DNA of 29,287 nt from Ruminococcus flavefaciens. GTDB taxonomy: Bacteria > Bacillota > Clostridia > Oscillospirales > Ruminococcaceae. Position 1 is the stretch's first letter, and each line of letters begins with the position of its first letter. The DNA is taken from contig SFMO01000070.1 in assembly GCA_004554385.1 (NCBI GenBank), positions 1 through 29,287 of the forward strand. The letters run 5' to 3'. A program made the translations under genes and the position numbers. Under the pieces are notes generated by a model. The model saw nothing but the letters and a program-made list of their open reading frames with translations, was not told where the DNA came from and did no database searches. Of this stretch, positions 14,794-22,979 are shown piece by piece.

Positions 14794-16700
14794 CAGTCCT
14801 CACGCATTTTTTTGCGCTTGGTCATATTTTCATACATTCTTGCATCGGCGATCTTGATATAATTATCAAGTCCGCCCTCGAAATCCGGGACTCCCAGGAA
14901 TGATCCGAGGCTCACTTCCACCTTATATTTCTTCTTGGAAGAGGCGTTGAATCTTGCAAGATAGTCATAAATATGACGATAGTGTTCCTCTGTCTTTGTT
15001 TCGCTGTAATCACCGCAGCCGATAACGGCAAACTCATCGCCGCCTGTACGGGCGCAGACCTCATTGAGCTCGCAGGAGGTATTCAGGGCATTTGCCACAG
15101 CAGTAATCGCATTATCTCCCTCGATATGGCCGTAGTTATCGTTTATCATTTTAAGTCTGTCAAGGTCGGCAATTATGATGAAAAGCTGCTTCTGCTCGGA
15201 GCATGCCTTGCGGTATATGCTCTCAGCCATGCGGTTGAAGCCGTGACGGTTGTAGATACCCGTAAGGGTGTCACGTATAGAGCTCATAAAGATGCGCTGA
15301 TTTATGCTGAGCAGCTTTGTGCGGACACGCAGGAACTCAAGAGCAACGCTGATATTCTTGTTCCACTGAGCAAAAACATTGCTTGCCGCACAGCGTATAT
15401 CGCTGAATTTGAACACCGAATATCCGAAGCACCTGTCCATGAAATGTACAGGAAGCAGGAAATACATTGACGGCTCACTGCAATAATTGTCGATAAAATG
15501 AGGTAGTATATCGGCGGAGCGGAAGCTTCTGCTGCCGAACTCCGTATTATTTCTTGTATATATCATTCTTGCTTCCATGATAGAAGCATAGCCCTCGCGG
15601 ATATAGTCGTTCTCCTCGCCCTCGATATTGTCCCAGTTCCTGTTAAGGCAGAGCATATACGTATCAAGTCCGTTGAGCACGTAGATAAGACCGTTGAGCT
15701 TATGAAGAAGTCCGTCAAGGTTATCCTCTTCCATAAGGCTTTCGAGCATGCCGCTCTTCTTGTAATAGTTCTCGTATCTTTCCACACGGTTGTGGAGCTC
15801 CTCACGGGTGGTCACACTGTGGCAGGTAGCGCTTCCGCAGCCGCATGAACGTGCGAAAAGCAGTTTTCCGTAGGGAAGTGTCTCAACAGGTTCTGTGCTG
15901 ATGCCGCTTATCTTCTGATGAAGTATGCAGACTGCTCTTGCGCCCATACGTTCATTTTCGGGCAGGACCGTGGAAATGGAAGGGATATTCAGCACCGCGT
16001 CGTTGGTGCCGTCGTAGCCCGAAATGCGTATATCCTCGGGGATACTGAGACCTCCCTTGACGAGAGCACTTGAAAGGTATCTTGCCATAGCGTCATTGGC
16101 ACATACGACAGCCTCGGGCATTTCTCTTCTGCCCTCCACGAATTCCTTTGCCAGTCTCTGGGGGACTATCCTCCAGAAATCGCCGTAGACAATGTCCCCA
16201 TCACGTATCTCAAGACCATGCTTCTCCATAGAGTTCCTGTAGCCTGCAAGTCTTGTCTCCGCAGGACGGCTGCCCTCAGGACCTGTAAGGCACATGATGC
16301 GGCTGCAGCCGTGAACATCGATGAAGTGGTCGGTCATACGCTCGAAAAGCTCTGTATCGTCAGCGTAAATGCTGTCACAGAAATCGAAATCGTAGTCAAG
16401 TGCAACAACGGGTATGCCCCATTTAGAGAACACCTTGACGAACTTGTCGATAAGATTCTGGCTGGCGAGATTTCCTGCCATGAGCACAACGCCGTCAATG
16501 ATGTTTTTCTTTACGAGAGAGAAGATATTCTCCTCGCCCTGCTGGATAAGGTTGCCGCTGTCGAGATTAAAAGCCATGAGGAAGGTTATGACATCGTACC
16601 CAAGAGACCTGCACTGCTCGGAAATGCCTACAAATATACGGTTCATGTAGTCATTGAACACATCGGCAGCAATAACGGCTATAGTTTTTCTTTTCCTCAC
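14793..16700 (-). CDS. LacI-type sugar-binding-domain / GGDEF diguanylate cyclase
   Basis: About 635 residues, cytosolic, with no signal peptide or membrane segment. Residues 1-275 are a type I periplasmic-binding-protein fold of the LacI/GalR kind (TIAVIAADVFNDYMNRIFVGI at the start; CLTGPEGSRPAETRLAGYRNSM and VVCANDAMARYLSSAL later) but the DNA-binding helix-turn-helix is missing. The middle (about 290-470) is uncharacterised, with a Cys-rich RSCGCGSATCHS segment and a probable coiled region. The C-terminus (from about 475) is a GGDEF domain with RDTLTGIYNRHGF and an intact GGDEF at about 553-557, so it should make c-di-GMP. The inhibitory RxxD site is absent (ELNE in its place). The GTG at 16700 is preferred: GGAGG lies 8 nt upstream, whereas the earlier GTG at 16709 abuts the box. 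Confidence 0.9.
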   Translation of the reverse strand: MRKRKTIAVIAADVFNDYMNRIFVGISEQCRSLGYDVITFLMAFNLDSGNLIQQGEENIFSLVKKNIIDGVVLMAGNLASQNLIDKFVKVFSKWGIPVVALDYDFDFCDSIYADDTELFERMTDHFIDVHGCSRIMCLTGPEGSRPAETRLAGYRNSMEKHGLEIRDGDIVYGDFWRIVPQRLAKEFVEGRREMPEAVVCANDAMARYLSSALVKGGLSIPEDIRISGYDGTNDAVLNIPSISTVLPENERMGARAVCILHQKISGISTEPVETLPYGKLLFARSCGCGSATCHSVTTREELHNRVERYENYYKKSGMLESLMEEDNLDGLLHKLNGLIYVLNGLDTYMLCLNRNWDNIEGEENDYIREGYASIMEARMIYTRNNTEFGSRSFRSADILPHFIDNYCSEPSMYFLLPVHFMDRCFGYSVFKFSDIRCAASNVFAQWNKNISVALEFLRVRTKLLSINQRIFMSSIRDTLTGIYNRHGFNRMAESIYRKACSEQKQLFIIIADLDRLKMINDNYGHIEGDNAITAVANALNTSCELNEVCARTGGDEFAVIGCGDYSETKTEEHYRHIYDYLARFNASSKKKYKVEVSLGSFLGVPDFEGGLDNYIKIADARMYENMTKRKKMRED

Positions 16701-16738
16701 AGTGAGCACCTCCCCTCAAAGCATAATTACACATTATA

Positions 16739-16767
16739 ATTATACAACAAAAAAGAAACTATTGCAA
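16739..16767 (-). promoter_or_regulatory. Promoter of the GGDEF gene
   Basis: Minus strand: -35 TTGCAA (16762-16767), 17-bp spacer, -10 TATAAT (16739-16744). The predicted start lies about 30 nt before the GTG at 16700. No clear terminator separates it from the end of recO upstream, so some read-through is possible. Confidence 0.75.
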
Positions 16768-16846
16768 TATAGTTTTTGTTTTTTGCACAAAATGTTATTA
16801 TCAAGCTCTAAAATACCGTCTTTACAGAGGTGTCAGAATTAATTGT

Positions 16847-17590
16847 TCAGAAAAGGGACTTGTAAAAGTCCAGCGTACCGAAGCTTCGTTCAAGGTGAGT
16901 CAGCGCATATGACTCAGCCAGCGCAGACAGTCTCTGCTGAGTGCTGTCTGATACGCGGAAATTGAAAAGCCTGCCCATATCTGCAAGAACTATGTGCCGC
17001 ACAGCGCTCAGCACAGGCAGTTTTACCTTCATATAATCGTCAGTGTTCTCACTTTCGAAGCAGTCCGAGCAGAAAAAGCCGCCGTCGCGGATACAGAAAA
17101 ACAGCTCCTCAGGCTCAAAAACGCCGCAGCCTCTGCATGCGACGATGTCAGGCATATAGCCTATCTCCGACATTAGACGGAGCTCGAACACCGCCTTCAG
17201 GAACTCCTCGCTGCGCTCACCGTTTTCAAGATAATGGAGACAGTTGAGCATAAGCCGCAGTATATCGCCGTTCTGCGCCTCAGGTCTTATGCAGAAGCGC
17301 ATTACCTCGGCAAAATATGATGCAAGGGATATTTTCGTCAGTGAGCTGCGAAGTCCGTAGAAAATATGTATCGGCTCCGCACTGTTGAGGTACAGGTAGT
17401 TTCCCCTCTTATCAATGCAGAACCGAGAATACGCCAACAGCTGAGCAGAGCTCCCTGATTTTCCGTTGATTTTCTTTGCACCCTTAACGGAAACCTCAAG
17501 AACACCGCTTTCCTTGGTGAGTATATCGATAAATTTGTCCTGTTCTCCCACAGAACGCTCTTTAAGGACGATGCCTTCAACAGTTGTCAT
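16847..17590 (-). CDS. recO: DNA repair protein RecO
   Basis: A 247-residue recombination mediator that helps RecR load RecA onto SSB-coated single strands. The N-terminal OB fold begins TTVEGIVLKERSVGEQDKFIDILTKESG. The helical C-terminal part carries a zinc ribbon, CRGC and CSDC (about 153-176), as in Gram-positive RecO. It is the last gene of the CYTH-phoH-ybeY-era-yqzL-recO operon, and its start lies inside the end of the small yqzL gene. Confidence 0.93.
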   Translation of the reverse strand: MTTVEGIVLKERSVGEQDKFIDILTKESGVLEVSVKGAKKINGKSGSSAQLLAYSRFCIDKRGNYLYLNSAEPIHIFYGLRSSLTKISLASYFAEVMRFCIRPEAQNGDILRLMLNCLHYLENGERSEEFLKAVFELRLMSEIGYMPDIVACRGCGVFEPEELFFCIRDGGFFCSDCFESENTDDYMKVKLPVLSAVRHIVLADMGRLFNFRVSDSTQQRLSALAESYALTHLERSFGTLDFYKSLF

Positions 17591-17678
17591 GGTTATCTTC
17601 CTTATATGCCGAATACAGCAGATAATCAGCTATCCTGCCGCTTTCGGCAAAAATATTCCAAAGTATATCTTCGTTCAA
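17577..17678 (-). CDS. yqzL: YqzL-like small protein
   Basis: A 33-codon gene between era and recO. The product, starting MNEDILWNIFAESGR and continuing IADYLLYSAY, shows the YqzL pattern W-x2-F-x2-[ST]-G-x-[IV]-x2-YLL. B. subtilis yqzL occupies the same place between era and recO. The TTG start at 17678 has GGAGG 6 nt upstream, and the stop overlaps the first codons of recO in another frame. The protein is shorter than the B. subtilis one (about 47 residues), losing the C-terminal tail. The function of the family is unknown. Confidence 0.75.
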   Translation of the reverse strand: MNEDILWNIFAESGRIADYLLYSAYKEDNHDNC

Positions 17679-17796
17679 AGCAAACCTCCGCAAAAAATGA
17701 TTGAGGATCATCGCATCAGCGGTACATTCATCCGCCGTTCCGGATTTTCGGTCCATTCAGTATTTTCTGCGGAAGGTCTTTGATTATTTGCGGTAA

Positions 17797-18690
17797 TTAT
17801 TTCTCTGAGAGCCCGAAGCTTCTGATGAGGTTCTCCCTGTTGCGCCAGTCTTCCTTGACCTTTACCCAGCACTTGAGGTTGACCTTTATCTGGAAGAAGT
17901 CCTCCAGCTCTATTCTTGCGGCAGTTGAAGCCTTTTTGAGCATAGCTCCGCCCTTGCCGATGATGATCCCCTTATGGGACTCCTTTTCGCAGTAGATGAC
18001 AGCGGATATATCAAGAATGTCCTTATCCTCGCGCTCACTCATCTGCTCTACGCCTACAGCTATGCCGTGAGGCACCTCGTCACTGAGGAGCATAAGGAGC
18101 TTTTCGCGTATCATCTCAGCCGCCAGCACCTTTTCGGGCTGGTCGGTTATCATATCATCGGGGAAGAAGTGTACGGACTCCTCCGAAAGAGCGATTATCT
18201 CGTCAATAACAATGTCAACGCCGCTGTTTTCGGTGACGCTGACAGGGACAACTGCCTGGAACTTTATCTTAGAGGTCAACTCCGCAATAACGGGAGCCAG
18301 CTCGTCCTTGTTCCTCAGCAGGTCTATCTTGTTAAGTACCAGTATCACGGGCATTTTTGAGTCGTTCATGGACTTCAGCAGGTTCAGCTCCTGCTCGTTT
18401 ATCTTTTTGGTACAGTCCATAACGAATACCACCGCGTCGATGTCGCTGACGGACTCCTTAACGGTGTTGAGCATATGCTCGCTGAGCTTGTTCACAGGCT
18501 TATGAAGTCCCGGAGTATCGAAGAATACCAGCTGTACATCGCCGATATTGCGGATACCTGTGATACGTGTACGTGTGGTCTGTGGCTTATTGCTGACTGA
18601 GGCTATCTTCTCGCCTACGATAGCGTTGAGGAGAGAGGATTTGCCTGCATTTGTACGTCCTGCAATAGTTACGAAAGCCGTTCTTGACAT
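17797..18690 (-). CDS. era: GTPase Era
   Basis: A 297-residue ribosome-assembly GTPase. G1 is GRTNAGKS (11-18), the switch-II motif is DTPG (58-61) and G4 is NKID (120-123). The C-terminal KH domain has the GKGGAMLKK loop (about 242-250) and binds the 3' end of 16S rRNA. Family length is standard. The ATG overlaps the ybeY stop as TGATG, so the two are translationally coupled; the partner YbeY also acts on 16S rRNA. Confidence 0.97.
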   Translation of the reverse strand: MSRTAFVTIAGRTNAGKSSLLNAIVGEKIASVSNKPQTTRTRITGIRNIGDVQLVFFDTPGLHKPVNKLSEHMLNTVKESVSDIDAVVFVMDCTKKINEQELNLLKSMNDSKMPVILVLNKIDLLRNKDELAPVIAELTSKIKFQAVVPVSVTENSGVDIVIDEIIALSEESVHFFPDDMITDQPEKVLAAEMIREKLLMLLSDEVPHGIAVGVEQMSEREDKDILDISAVIYCEKESHKGIIIGKGGAMLKKASTAARIELEDFFQIKVNLKCWVKVKEDWRNRENLIRSFGLSEK

Positions 18691-19202
18691 CAGCGGTTTT
18701 CTCCGTTCACGATAAATGTAGCATCTCTTGAGATACCGAGCTTTTCAAGGACAGACTCTTCCTTTTCGCGCATGATGCGCTGGTCGAGTTGACTTGTCTC
18801 GTGGTCGTATCCGAGAAGGTGGAGCATTGAATGAACGGTAAGGAATCCCACTTCCCTCTCAAGTGAGTGTCCGAAGTTCTGAGCCTGCTTTACGGCAGTC
18901 TCCAGTGAGATAACAACATCACCCAGCTGAACAGCGCCTGTCTCGGGATTGATCTCAACAGTACCGTCCTCGCCTGTGAGCGGGAACGAGAGAACGTCTG
19001 TAACAGAGTCCTTGTTTCTGTAGATCTTGTTGAGGTTCTTTATCTCGTTGTTGCTTACGAAGGAAACGCTCACCTCTGCGTCCTTTCCGAAATTCTCAGT
19101 AGTGAGGACTGCCTGACAGCATCTTCTGATAAGAAGCCTGATACCAACGGGCACCTTCACCTCTGTCTGATTGTTCTTTACATAAACCTTTAACTTAGCC
19201 AT
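18690..19202 (-). CDS. ybeY: Endoribonuclease YbeY (rRNA maturation factor)
   Basis: A 170-residue zinc-dependent RNase for 16S rRNA 3'-end maturation and ribosome quality control. The metal motif is HSMLHLLGYDH with H124, H128 and H134; serine replaces the more usual glycine after the first histidine. The start chosen is the ATG at 19202 (MAKLKVYV), with GGGAGA upstream and an 8-bp overlap with phoH. A longer reading starting at 19310 would lie inside phoH and adds 36 residues without family resemblance. Confidence 0.95.
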   Translation of the reverse strand: MAKLKVYVKNNQTEVKVPVGIRLLIRRCCQAVLTTENFGKDAEVSVSFVSNNEIKNLNKIYRNKDSVTDVLSFPLTGEDGTVEINPETGAVQLGDVVISLETAVKQAQNFGHSLEREVGFLTVHSMLHLLGYDHETSQLDQRIMREKEESVLEKLGISRDATFIVNGENR

Positions 19203-20163
19203 GATAATTCTTTCTCCCTTCATTGTATTTTTCATAAGCCTTGATGATATCCTGAACCAGTCTGTGTCGTACAACGTCTTTCTCGGTAAAGCGGTGTATT
19301 TCGATATCATCTATGCCCCTCAGCACTTTAACGGCTTCCACAAGTCCCGATTTTTTGGTATCGGGCAGGTCGATCTGAGTTATATCGCCTGTGATGACCA
19401 TTCTGCTCTCGTTTCCCAGACGGGTGAGAAACATCTTGATCTGCTCGGAAGTGGTATTCTGAGCCTCATCAAGAATAATGAATGCCTCATCAAGAGTGCG
19501 TCCGCGCATGTATGCCAGCGGAGCCACCTCGATTATCCCCTTTTCCATATAACGGGCAAAGCTTTCTGCACCGAACATATCGAAAAGTGCGTCATAGAGC
19601 GGACGAAGATAGGGATCCACCTTATCCTGAAGGTCGCCGGGAAGGAATCCCAGCTTTTCGCCTGCTTCAACGGCAGGACGGGTAAGGATGATCTTTTTTA
19701 TCCTGTGTTCGCGGAACGCTTTTACAGCCATAGCCACTGCAAGATAGGTCTTGCCAGTACCTGCAGGTCCTATTCCGAGGACTATGGTATTATTCTTTAT
19801 GGCGTCGGTATAGCGTTTCTGACCGACGGTGCGCGGACGGAGTATCTTTCCCGAAGCCGTGACGCATATGCCGTCTCCCCCCAGCTCCTGAAGCTCCTGT
19901 TCTACGCCGTCAGCCACCATGGAAGTGACATAGCGAACGGTCTGTTCGTTTACCGAATTGCCGTTGCTTGCCATTTTCATAATAGCTCTGAGAGCCTTTT
20001 CAGCGCCCTCTGTATCGCCGTCGCCTATTATTTTAATGCCGCCGTCTCTGCTAACGACAGTGACATTGAAATCCTTCTGAATACTGCTGACATTGCCGTC
20101 AAGCTGACCGAAAAGAGCGGAGAGCTGTTCGGGGCTGTCAGCGGGTACAAATTTTTCCGACAT
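19195..20163 (-). CDS. phoH: PhoH-like ATPase
   Basis: A 322-residue P-loop ATPase of the PhoH/YbeZ family. An N-terminal KH-like part leads to Walker A GPAGTGKT (132-139) and Walker B ILDEAQN (230-236), with TRPAVEAGEKLGFLPGD and GDITQIDLP as further family motifs. The protein works with YbeY in RNA metabolism; the precise reaction is not settled. The ATG at 20163 (MSEKFVP) is chosen, with GGAG 9 nt upstream and only 4 bp after the CYTH gene. An upstream ATG at 20238 lies inside that gene. Confidence 0.94.
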   Translation of the reverse strand: MSEKFVPADSPEQLSALFGQLDGNVSSIQKDFNVTVVSRDGGIKIIGDGDTEGAEKALRAIMKMASNGNSVNEQTVRYVTSMVADGVEQELQELGGDGICVTASGKILRPRTVGQKRYTDAIKNNTIVLGIGPAGTGKTYLAVAMAVKAFREHRIKKIILTRPAVEAGEKLGFLPGDLQDKVDPYLRPLYDALFDMFGAESFARYMEKGIIEVAPLAYMRGRTLDEAFIILDEAQNTTSEQIKMFLTRLGNESRMVITGDITQIDLPDTKKSGLVEAVKVLRGIDDIEIHRFTEKDVVRHRLVQDIIKAYEKYNEGRKNYHG

Positions 20164-20167
20164 TGAA

Positions 20168-20680
20168 TTAATCTCCAATCTGCTGTTCCGGAAAGGCTCC
20201 TGCTGTTGCAAGAGCCGCATTGGAGTAGCGGTGGTCATCGGATACTTCCTTTATTACCCTGACATTCTCGGGAAAATCGATCTTCTGATCGGGCGAAGCC
20301 AGCTCAAGCTCCATAATGGCGAGCTTGTCAGAAAAGGGATAGGTATCCAGTTCAAAGAGCTGACCGCGGTATTCAAAGCAGTAACGCACCTTTATAACGG
20401 GAAGGCAGTCCCTCCTGCTCTCTTTCAGGAGCTGTCGGTATCTGTCGCCGCTTATCTCTGATTCATTTTCCTTTCTTGTAACAGGAGTAAGAAATATCTT
20501 TTCCGTATAGGTATATTTCACACTGCCGTTCTCATCAACAGATCTTACTCTGCGCTGAGAGCCGTTGGCGCCGTTTGTGAGATAGGTCTGAACAATGGCT
20601 ATCCTGCGCTTTATATCAAGCAGTGAGACATCAGGGAACCCGACGAGGAATTTCCTCTCGATCTCAAGATTACTTCCCAT
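20168..20680 (-). CDS. CYTH domain protein (triphosphate-binding tunnel enzyme)
   Basis: About 170 residues, one CYTH domain. The signature ExExK is present as LEIERKF at the N-terminus. The alternating basic and acidic strands QRRVRSV, KYTYTEK, KVRYCFEY, ELDTYPF and IMELELASP line the tunnel that binds triphosphates with divalent metal. Bacterial members are tripolyphosphatases or thiamine-triphosphatase-like enzymes, fewer are adenylate cyclases; the substrate is not clear here. The ATG at 20680 (MGSNLEIE, GGAG 7 nt upstream) is correct because the longer reading from 20740 begins upstream of the transcription start. Confidence 0.85.
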   Translation of the reverse strand: MGSNLEIERKFLVGFPDVSLLDIKRRIAIVQTYLTNGANGSQRRVRSVDENGSVKYTYTEKIFLTPVTRKENESEISGDRYRQLLKESRRDCLPVIKVRYCFEYRGQLFELDTYPFSDKLAIMELELASPDQKIDFPENVRVIKEVSDDHRYSNAALATAGAFPEQQIGD

Positions 20681-20731
20681 AAGCACACTCCAAAACGATT
20701 GATTTTTTCGCTGATATCTTTCAACATTTTT

Positions 20732-20760
20732 ATTATACAACTTTTTTTGAATAATGTCAA
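20732..20760 (-). promoter_or_regulatory. Consensus promoter of the CYTH-phoH-ybeY-era-yqzL-recO operon
   Basis: Minus strand: perfect TTGACA (20755-20760), 17-bp spacer, perfect TATAAT (20732-20737). Start near 20725, about 45 nt before the CYTH ATG at 20680. A 7-bp hairpin (20785-20791 with 20800-20806) lies just upstream and may be the 3' end of the preceding gene's transcript. Confidence 0.87.
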
Positions 20761-20831
20761 CAAAATTTTCGGTTTATTCTGTCTATATTGCTAAGTTTTG
20801 CAATATTATCACATTTCTGTCACATGCCGCT

Positions 20832-21578
20832 TCACATATTGCCGAGCATAATGCTGAAGGAGTTGAAATAATCCCTTTCAGGCTCTGCCGAGGGAGCCTC
20901 GGTCAGACCGCCGCGACTGCCGTCATGAAGCGGTATTCCCACGACAAGCTCATTGTCGGAGATCTCTGCGGAGGCCCCTAATCGTTCTGCCAGTCCGGCA
21001 CACACTTCACGGTAATGTTCATCAAAAACATCGGGCTGACCGATAAGACCTTCGTCCACAAATGTCCTCAAAGCCTTCACTGAAATGTTTAAAGTTTTCA
21101 ACTCTTCACGGCAGGACACCTCAAAGGCATTCCTTCCGCCGTCTCCTCCCACTGTGAGCCTCCTCACAAAGCTCAGGAGCAGAAAACGCAGGAGCTCTCT
21201 GTCAGTTCTGAAATATGACGGCGAGGTCTCCCCGACTGTGACAGTGCACCTGCCCCGGGAAGCAGCCTCACAGCTCCCGGCAAAGTCTCCGAGAAAAAAA
21301 TCCGCCCTGACTATAATCATGTCGTCCGCCGCCAGCTTTTCAGCCGCAAGAGCATTGCTGAGCTCAGCACTTCGCATAAGGTCACAGCACATCCGCATGA
21401 TGTTGTCGATGTAACCGCGTTCCTGCTTCATGCCTTTTTTCTCCGCAAGCTTGCTCAGCATCTCACAGGAAGCCGAGATTCCCGTCACGGAACGCCTTAT
21501 GAGACTGTCATTGCAGTTTATCAGCTCCGCCGCAAAAGGATCGCCGAAAAATCTCTCAATGTCTTTTATATTATCCAT
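20832..21578 (-). CDS. Degenerate histidine-kinase-like protein
   Basis: About 248 residues, cytosolic. Residues 15-75 form a helical hairpin resembling a dimerisation domain (NDSLIRRSVTGISASCEMLSKL), but there is no phospho-accepting histidine at the usual place. The C-terminal part resembles an HATPase_c fold: RTDRELLRFLLLSFVRRLTVGG sits where the N box would be, and GLAERLGASAEISDNELVVGIPL looks like its end, but conserved Asn and DxGxG residues are missing. It may be a pseudokinase or an SpoIIAB-like remnant; I do not recognise a family. ATG at 21578 with AGGAG 5 nt upstream. Confidence 0.7.
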   Translation of the reverse strand: MDNIKDIERFFGDPFAAELINCNDSLIRRSVTGISASCEMLSKLAEKKGMKQERGYIDNIMRMCCDLMRSAELSNALAAEKLAADDMIIVRADFFLGDFAGSCEAASRGRCTVTVGETSPSYFRTDRELLRFLLLSFVRRLTVGGDGGRNAFEVSCREELKTLNISVKALRTFVDEGLIGQPDVFDEHYREVCAGLAERLGASAEISDNELVVGIPLHDGSRGGLTEAPSAEPERDYFNSFSIMLGNM

Positions 21579-21630
21579 GAGCACTCCTTTCTCTGTATGT
21601 GAATATTATGTTATGTATATTCTCACTTAT

Positions 21631-21659
21631 ATTATACAACATTTTCCTCAAAAAAGGAA
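21631..21659 (-). promoter_or_regulatory. Probable promoter of the kinase-like gene
   Basis: Minus strand: perfect -10 TATAAT (21631-21636) with a poor -35 (TTCCTT at 21654-21659). The start would lie about 50 nt before the ATG. The weak -35 suggests low basal activity or need of an activator. Confidence 0.45.
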
Positions 21660-21776
21660 TAGCCTGACCCCTGTTTATGCACAGGAAAATGCTGACAAAA
21701 TTTTTCGTTTCAACAGCTCGGGATTTATTCAATATGTACTTTTACAAAAAAATCTGTTATTTTTTTATCGAACCAC

Positions 21777-21805
21777 TTGAAAATTTTTACGAGTTGGAGT
21801 ATAAT
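21777..21805 (+). promoter_or_regulatory. Promoter of gap
   Basis: -35 TTGAAA (21777-21782), 17-bp spacer, -10 TATAAT (21800-21805), followed by a short leader and a near-perfect AGGAGGT box. Confidence 0.83.
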
Positions 21806-21837
21806 TAATCTATACAAATTTTTAGGAGGTATATCCA

Positions 21838-22875
21838 ATGTCAGTTAAAGTTGCTATTAACGGTTTCGGCCGTATCGGTCGTCTTGCATTCAGACAGATG
21901 TTTGATGCTCCAGGTTATGAGGTAGTTGCAATCAACGACCTTACAAAGCCTTCAATGCTCGCTCAGCTTCTCAGGTATGATACAGCTCAGGGCGGTTACT
22001 GCGGAAAGATCGGTGAGAATCTTCACACTGTTTCTGCAGACGATGAGAAGGGCACAATCACTGTAGACGGCAAGACACTTACAATCTACGCTAAGGCTAA
22101 CGCTGCAGAGCTTCCTTGGGGTGAGATCGGTGTTGACGTAGTTCTCGAGTGCACAGGTTTCTACTGCTCAAAGGACAAGTCACAGGCTCATATCGATGCC
22201 GGTGCTAAGAAGGTTGTTATCTCTGCTCCTGCAGGCAACGATCTTCCTACAATCGTTTACAGCGTAAACGAGAAGACTCTTACAAAGGATGACAAGATCA
22301 TCTCTGCTGCTTCATGCACAACAAACTGCCTCGCTCCTATGGCTAAGGCACTCAACGATTATGCTCCTATCCAGAGCGGTATCATGAGCACAATCCACGC
22401 TTACACAGGCGATCAGATGATCCTTGACGGTCCTCACAGAAAGGGCGACTTCAGAAGAGCAAGAGCTGGTGCTGCTAACATCGTTCCTAACAGCACAGGT
22501 GCTGCTAAGGCTATCGGCCTTGTTATCCCTGAGCTCAACGGCAAGCTCATCGGCAGCGCACAGAGAGTTCCTGTTCCTACAGGTTCTACAACAATCCTCA
22601 CAGCTGTTGTTAAGGGCAGCAACGTAACTAAGGAAGGCATCAACGCTGCTATGAAGGCTGCTGCTTCCGAGTCATTCGGTTACAACGAGGATCAGATCGT
22701 TTCTTCTGACGTTATCGGCATGAGATTCGGTTCACTCTTCGATGCTACACAGACAATGGTAGCTGAGATCGGTGACGGCCTCTACGAGGTACAGGTTGTT
22801 TCATGGTACGACAACGAGAATTCTTACACATCACAGATGGTAAGAACAATCAAGTACTTTGCAGAGCTCGGCTAA
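21838..22875 (+). CDS. gap: Glyceraldehyde-3-phosphate dehydrogenase, type I
   Basis: A 345-residue glycolytic enzyme oxidising glyceraldehyde-3-phosphate to 1,3-bisphosphoglycerate with NAD. The NAD fold starts VAINGFGRIGRLAFR, with D34 in AINDL favouring NAD over NADP. The catalytic C160 is in SCTTNCLAP and the base H187 in STIHAYTGDQ. WYDNENSY near the C-terminus is canonical. AGGAGGT lies upstream of the ATG. Codon use is strongly biased to a few codons, as expected of a highly expressed gene, and unlike its neighbours. It is a single-gene unit with its own promoter and terminator. Confidence 0.98.
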   Translation: MSVKVAINGFGRIGRLAFRQMFDAPGYEVVAINDLTKPSMLAQLLRYDTAQGGYCGKIGENLHTVSADDEKGTITVDGKTLTIYAKANAAELPWGEIGVDVVLECTGFYCSKDKSQAHIDAGAKKVVISAPAGNDLPTIVYSVNEKTLTKDDKIISAASCTTNCLAPMAKALNDYAPIQSGIMSTIHAYTGDQMILDGPHRKGDFRRARAGAANIVPNSTGAAKAIGLVIPELNGKLIGSAQRVPVPTGSTTILTAVVKGSNVTKEGINAAMKAAASESFGYNEDQIVSSDVIGMRFGSLFDATQTMVAEIGDGLYEVQVVSWYDNENSYTSQMVRTIKYFAELG

Positions 22876-22900
22876 TAGCTGATATATATGCAACATTCAA

Positions 22901-22926
22901 GGGCGTTCATTGCGAACGCCCTTTTT
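22901..22926 (+). terminator. Terminator of gap
   Basis: Perfect 8-bp stem GGGCGTTC (22901-22908) with GAACGCCC (22914-22921), 5-nt loop, followed by a run of T. Confidence 0.93.
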
Positions 22927-22944
22927 GTATGTCAGTATACAAAG

Positions 22945-22971
22945 AAAAGGCACTCGATTTGAGTGCCTTTT
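22945..22971 (-). terminator. Bidirectional terminator between gap and the lipoprotein gene
   Basis: Perfect 11-bp stem AAAAGGCACTC (22945-22955) with GAGTGCCTTTT (22961-22971), 5-nt loop. A/T tails on both sides let it end the leftward lipoprotein gene and back up the gap terminator. Confidence 0.88.
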
Positions 22972-22979
22972 GTTTATTA

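Noticed and set aside
19201..20166. A 321-codon open frame on the plus strand
   Set aside because: It lies wholly opposite phoH, which has intact ATPase motifs; the plus-strand product has no recognisable features and no promoter or ribosome binding site.
20681..20740. Longer CYTH protein starting at 20740
   Set aside because: The start lies upstream of the predicted transcription start near 20725, while an ATG at 20680 has a good ribosome binding site and begins the family motif.
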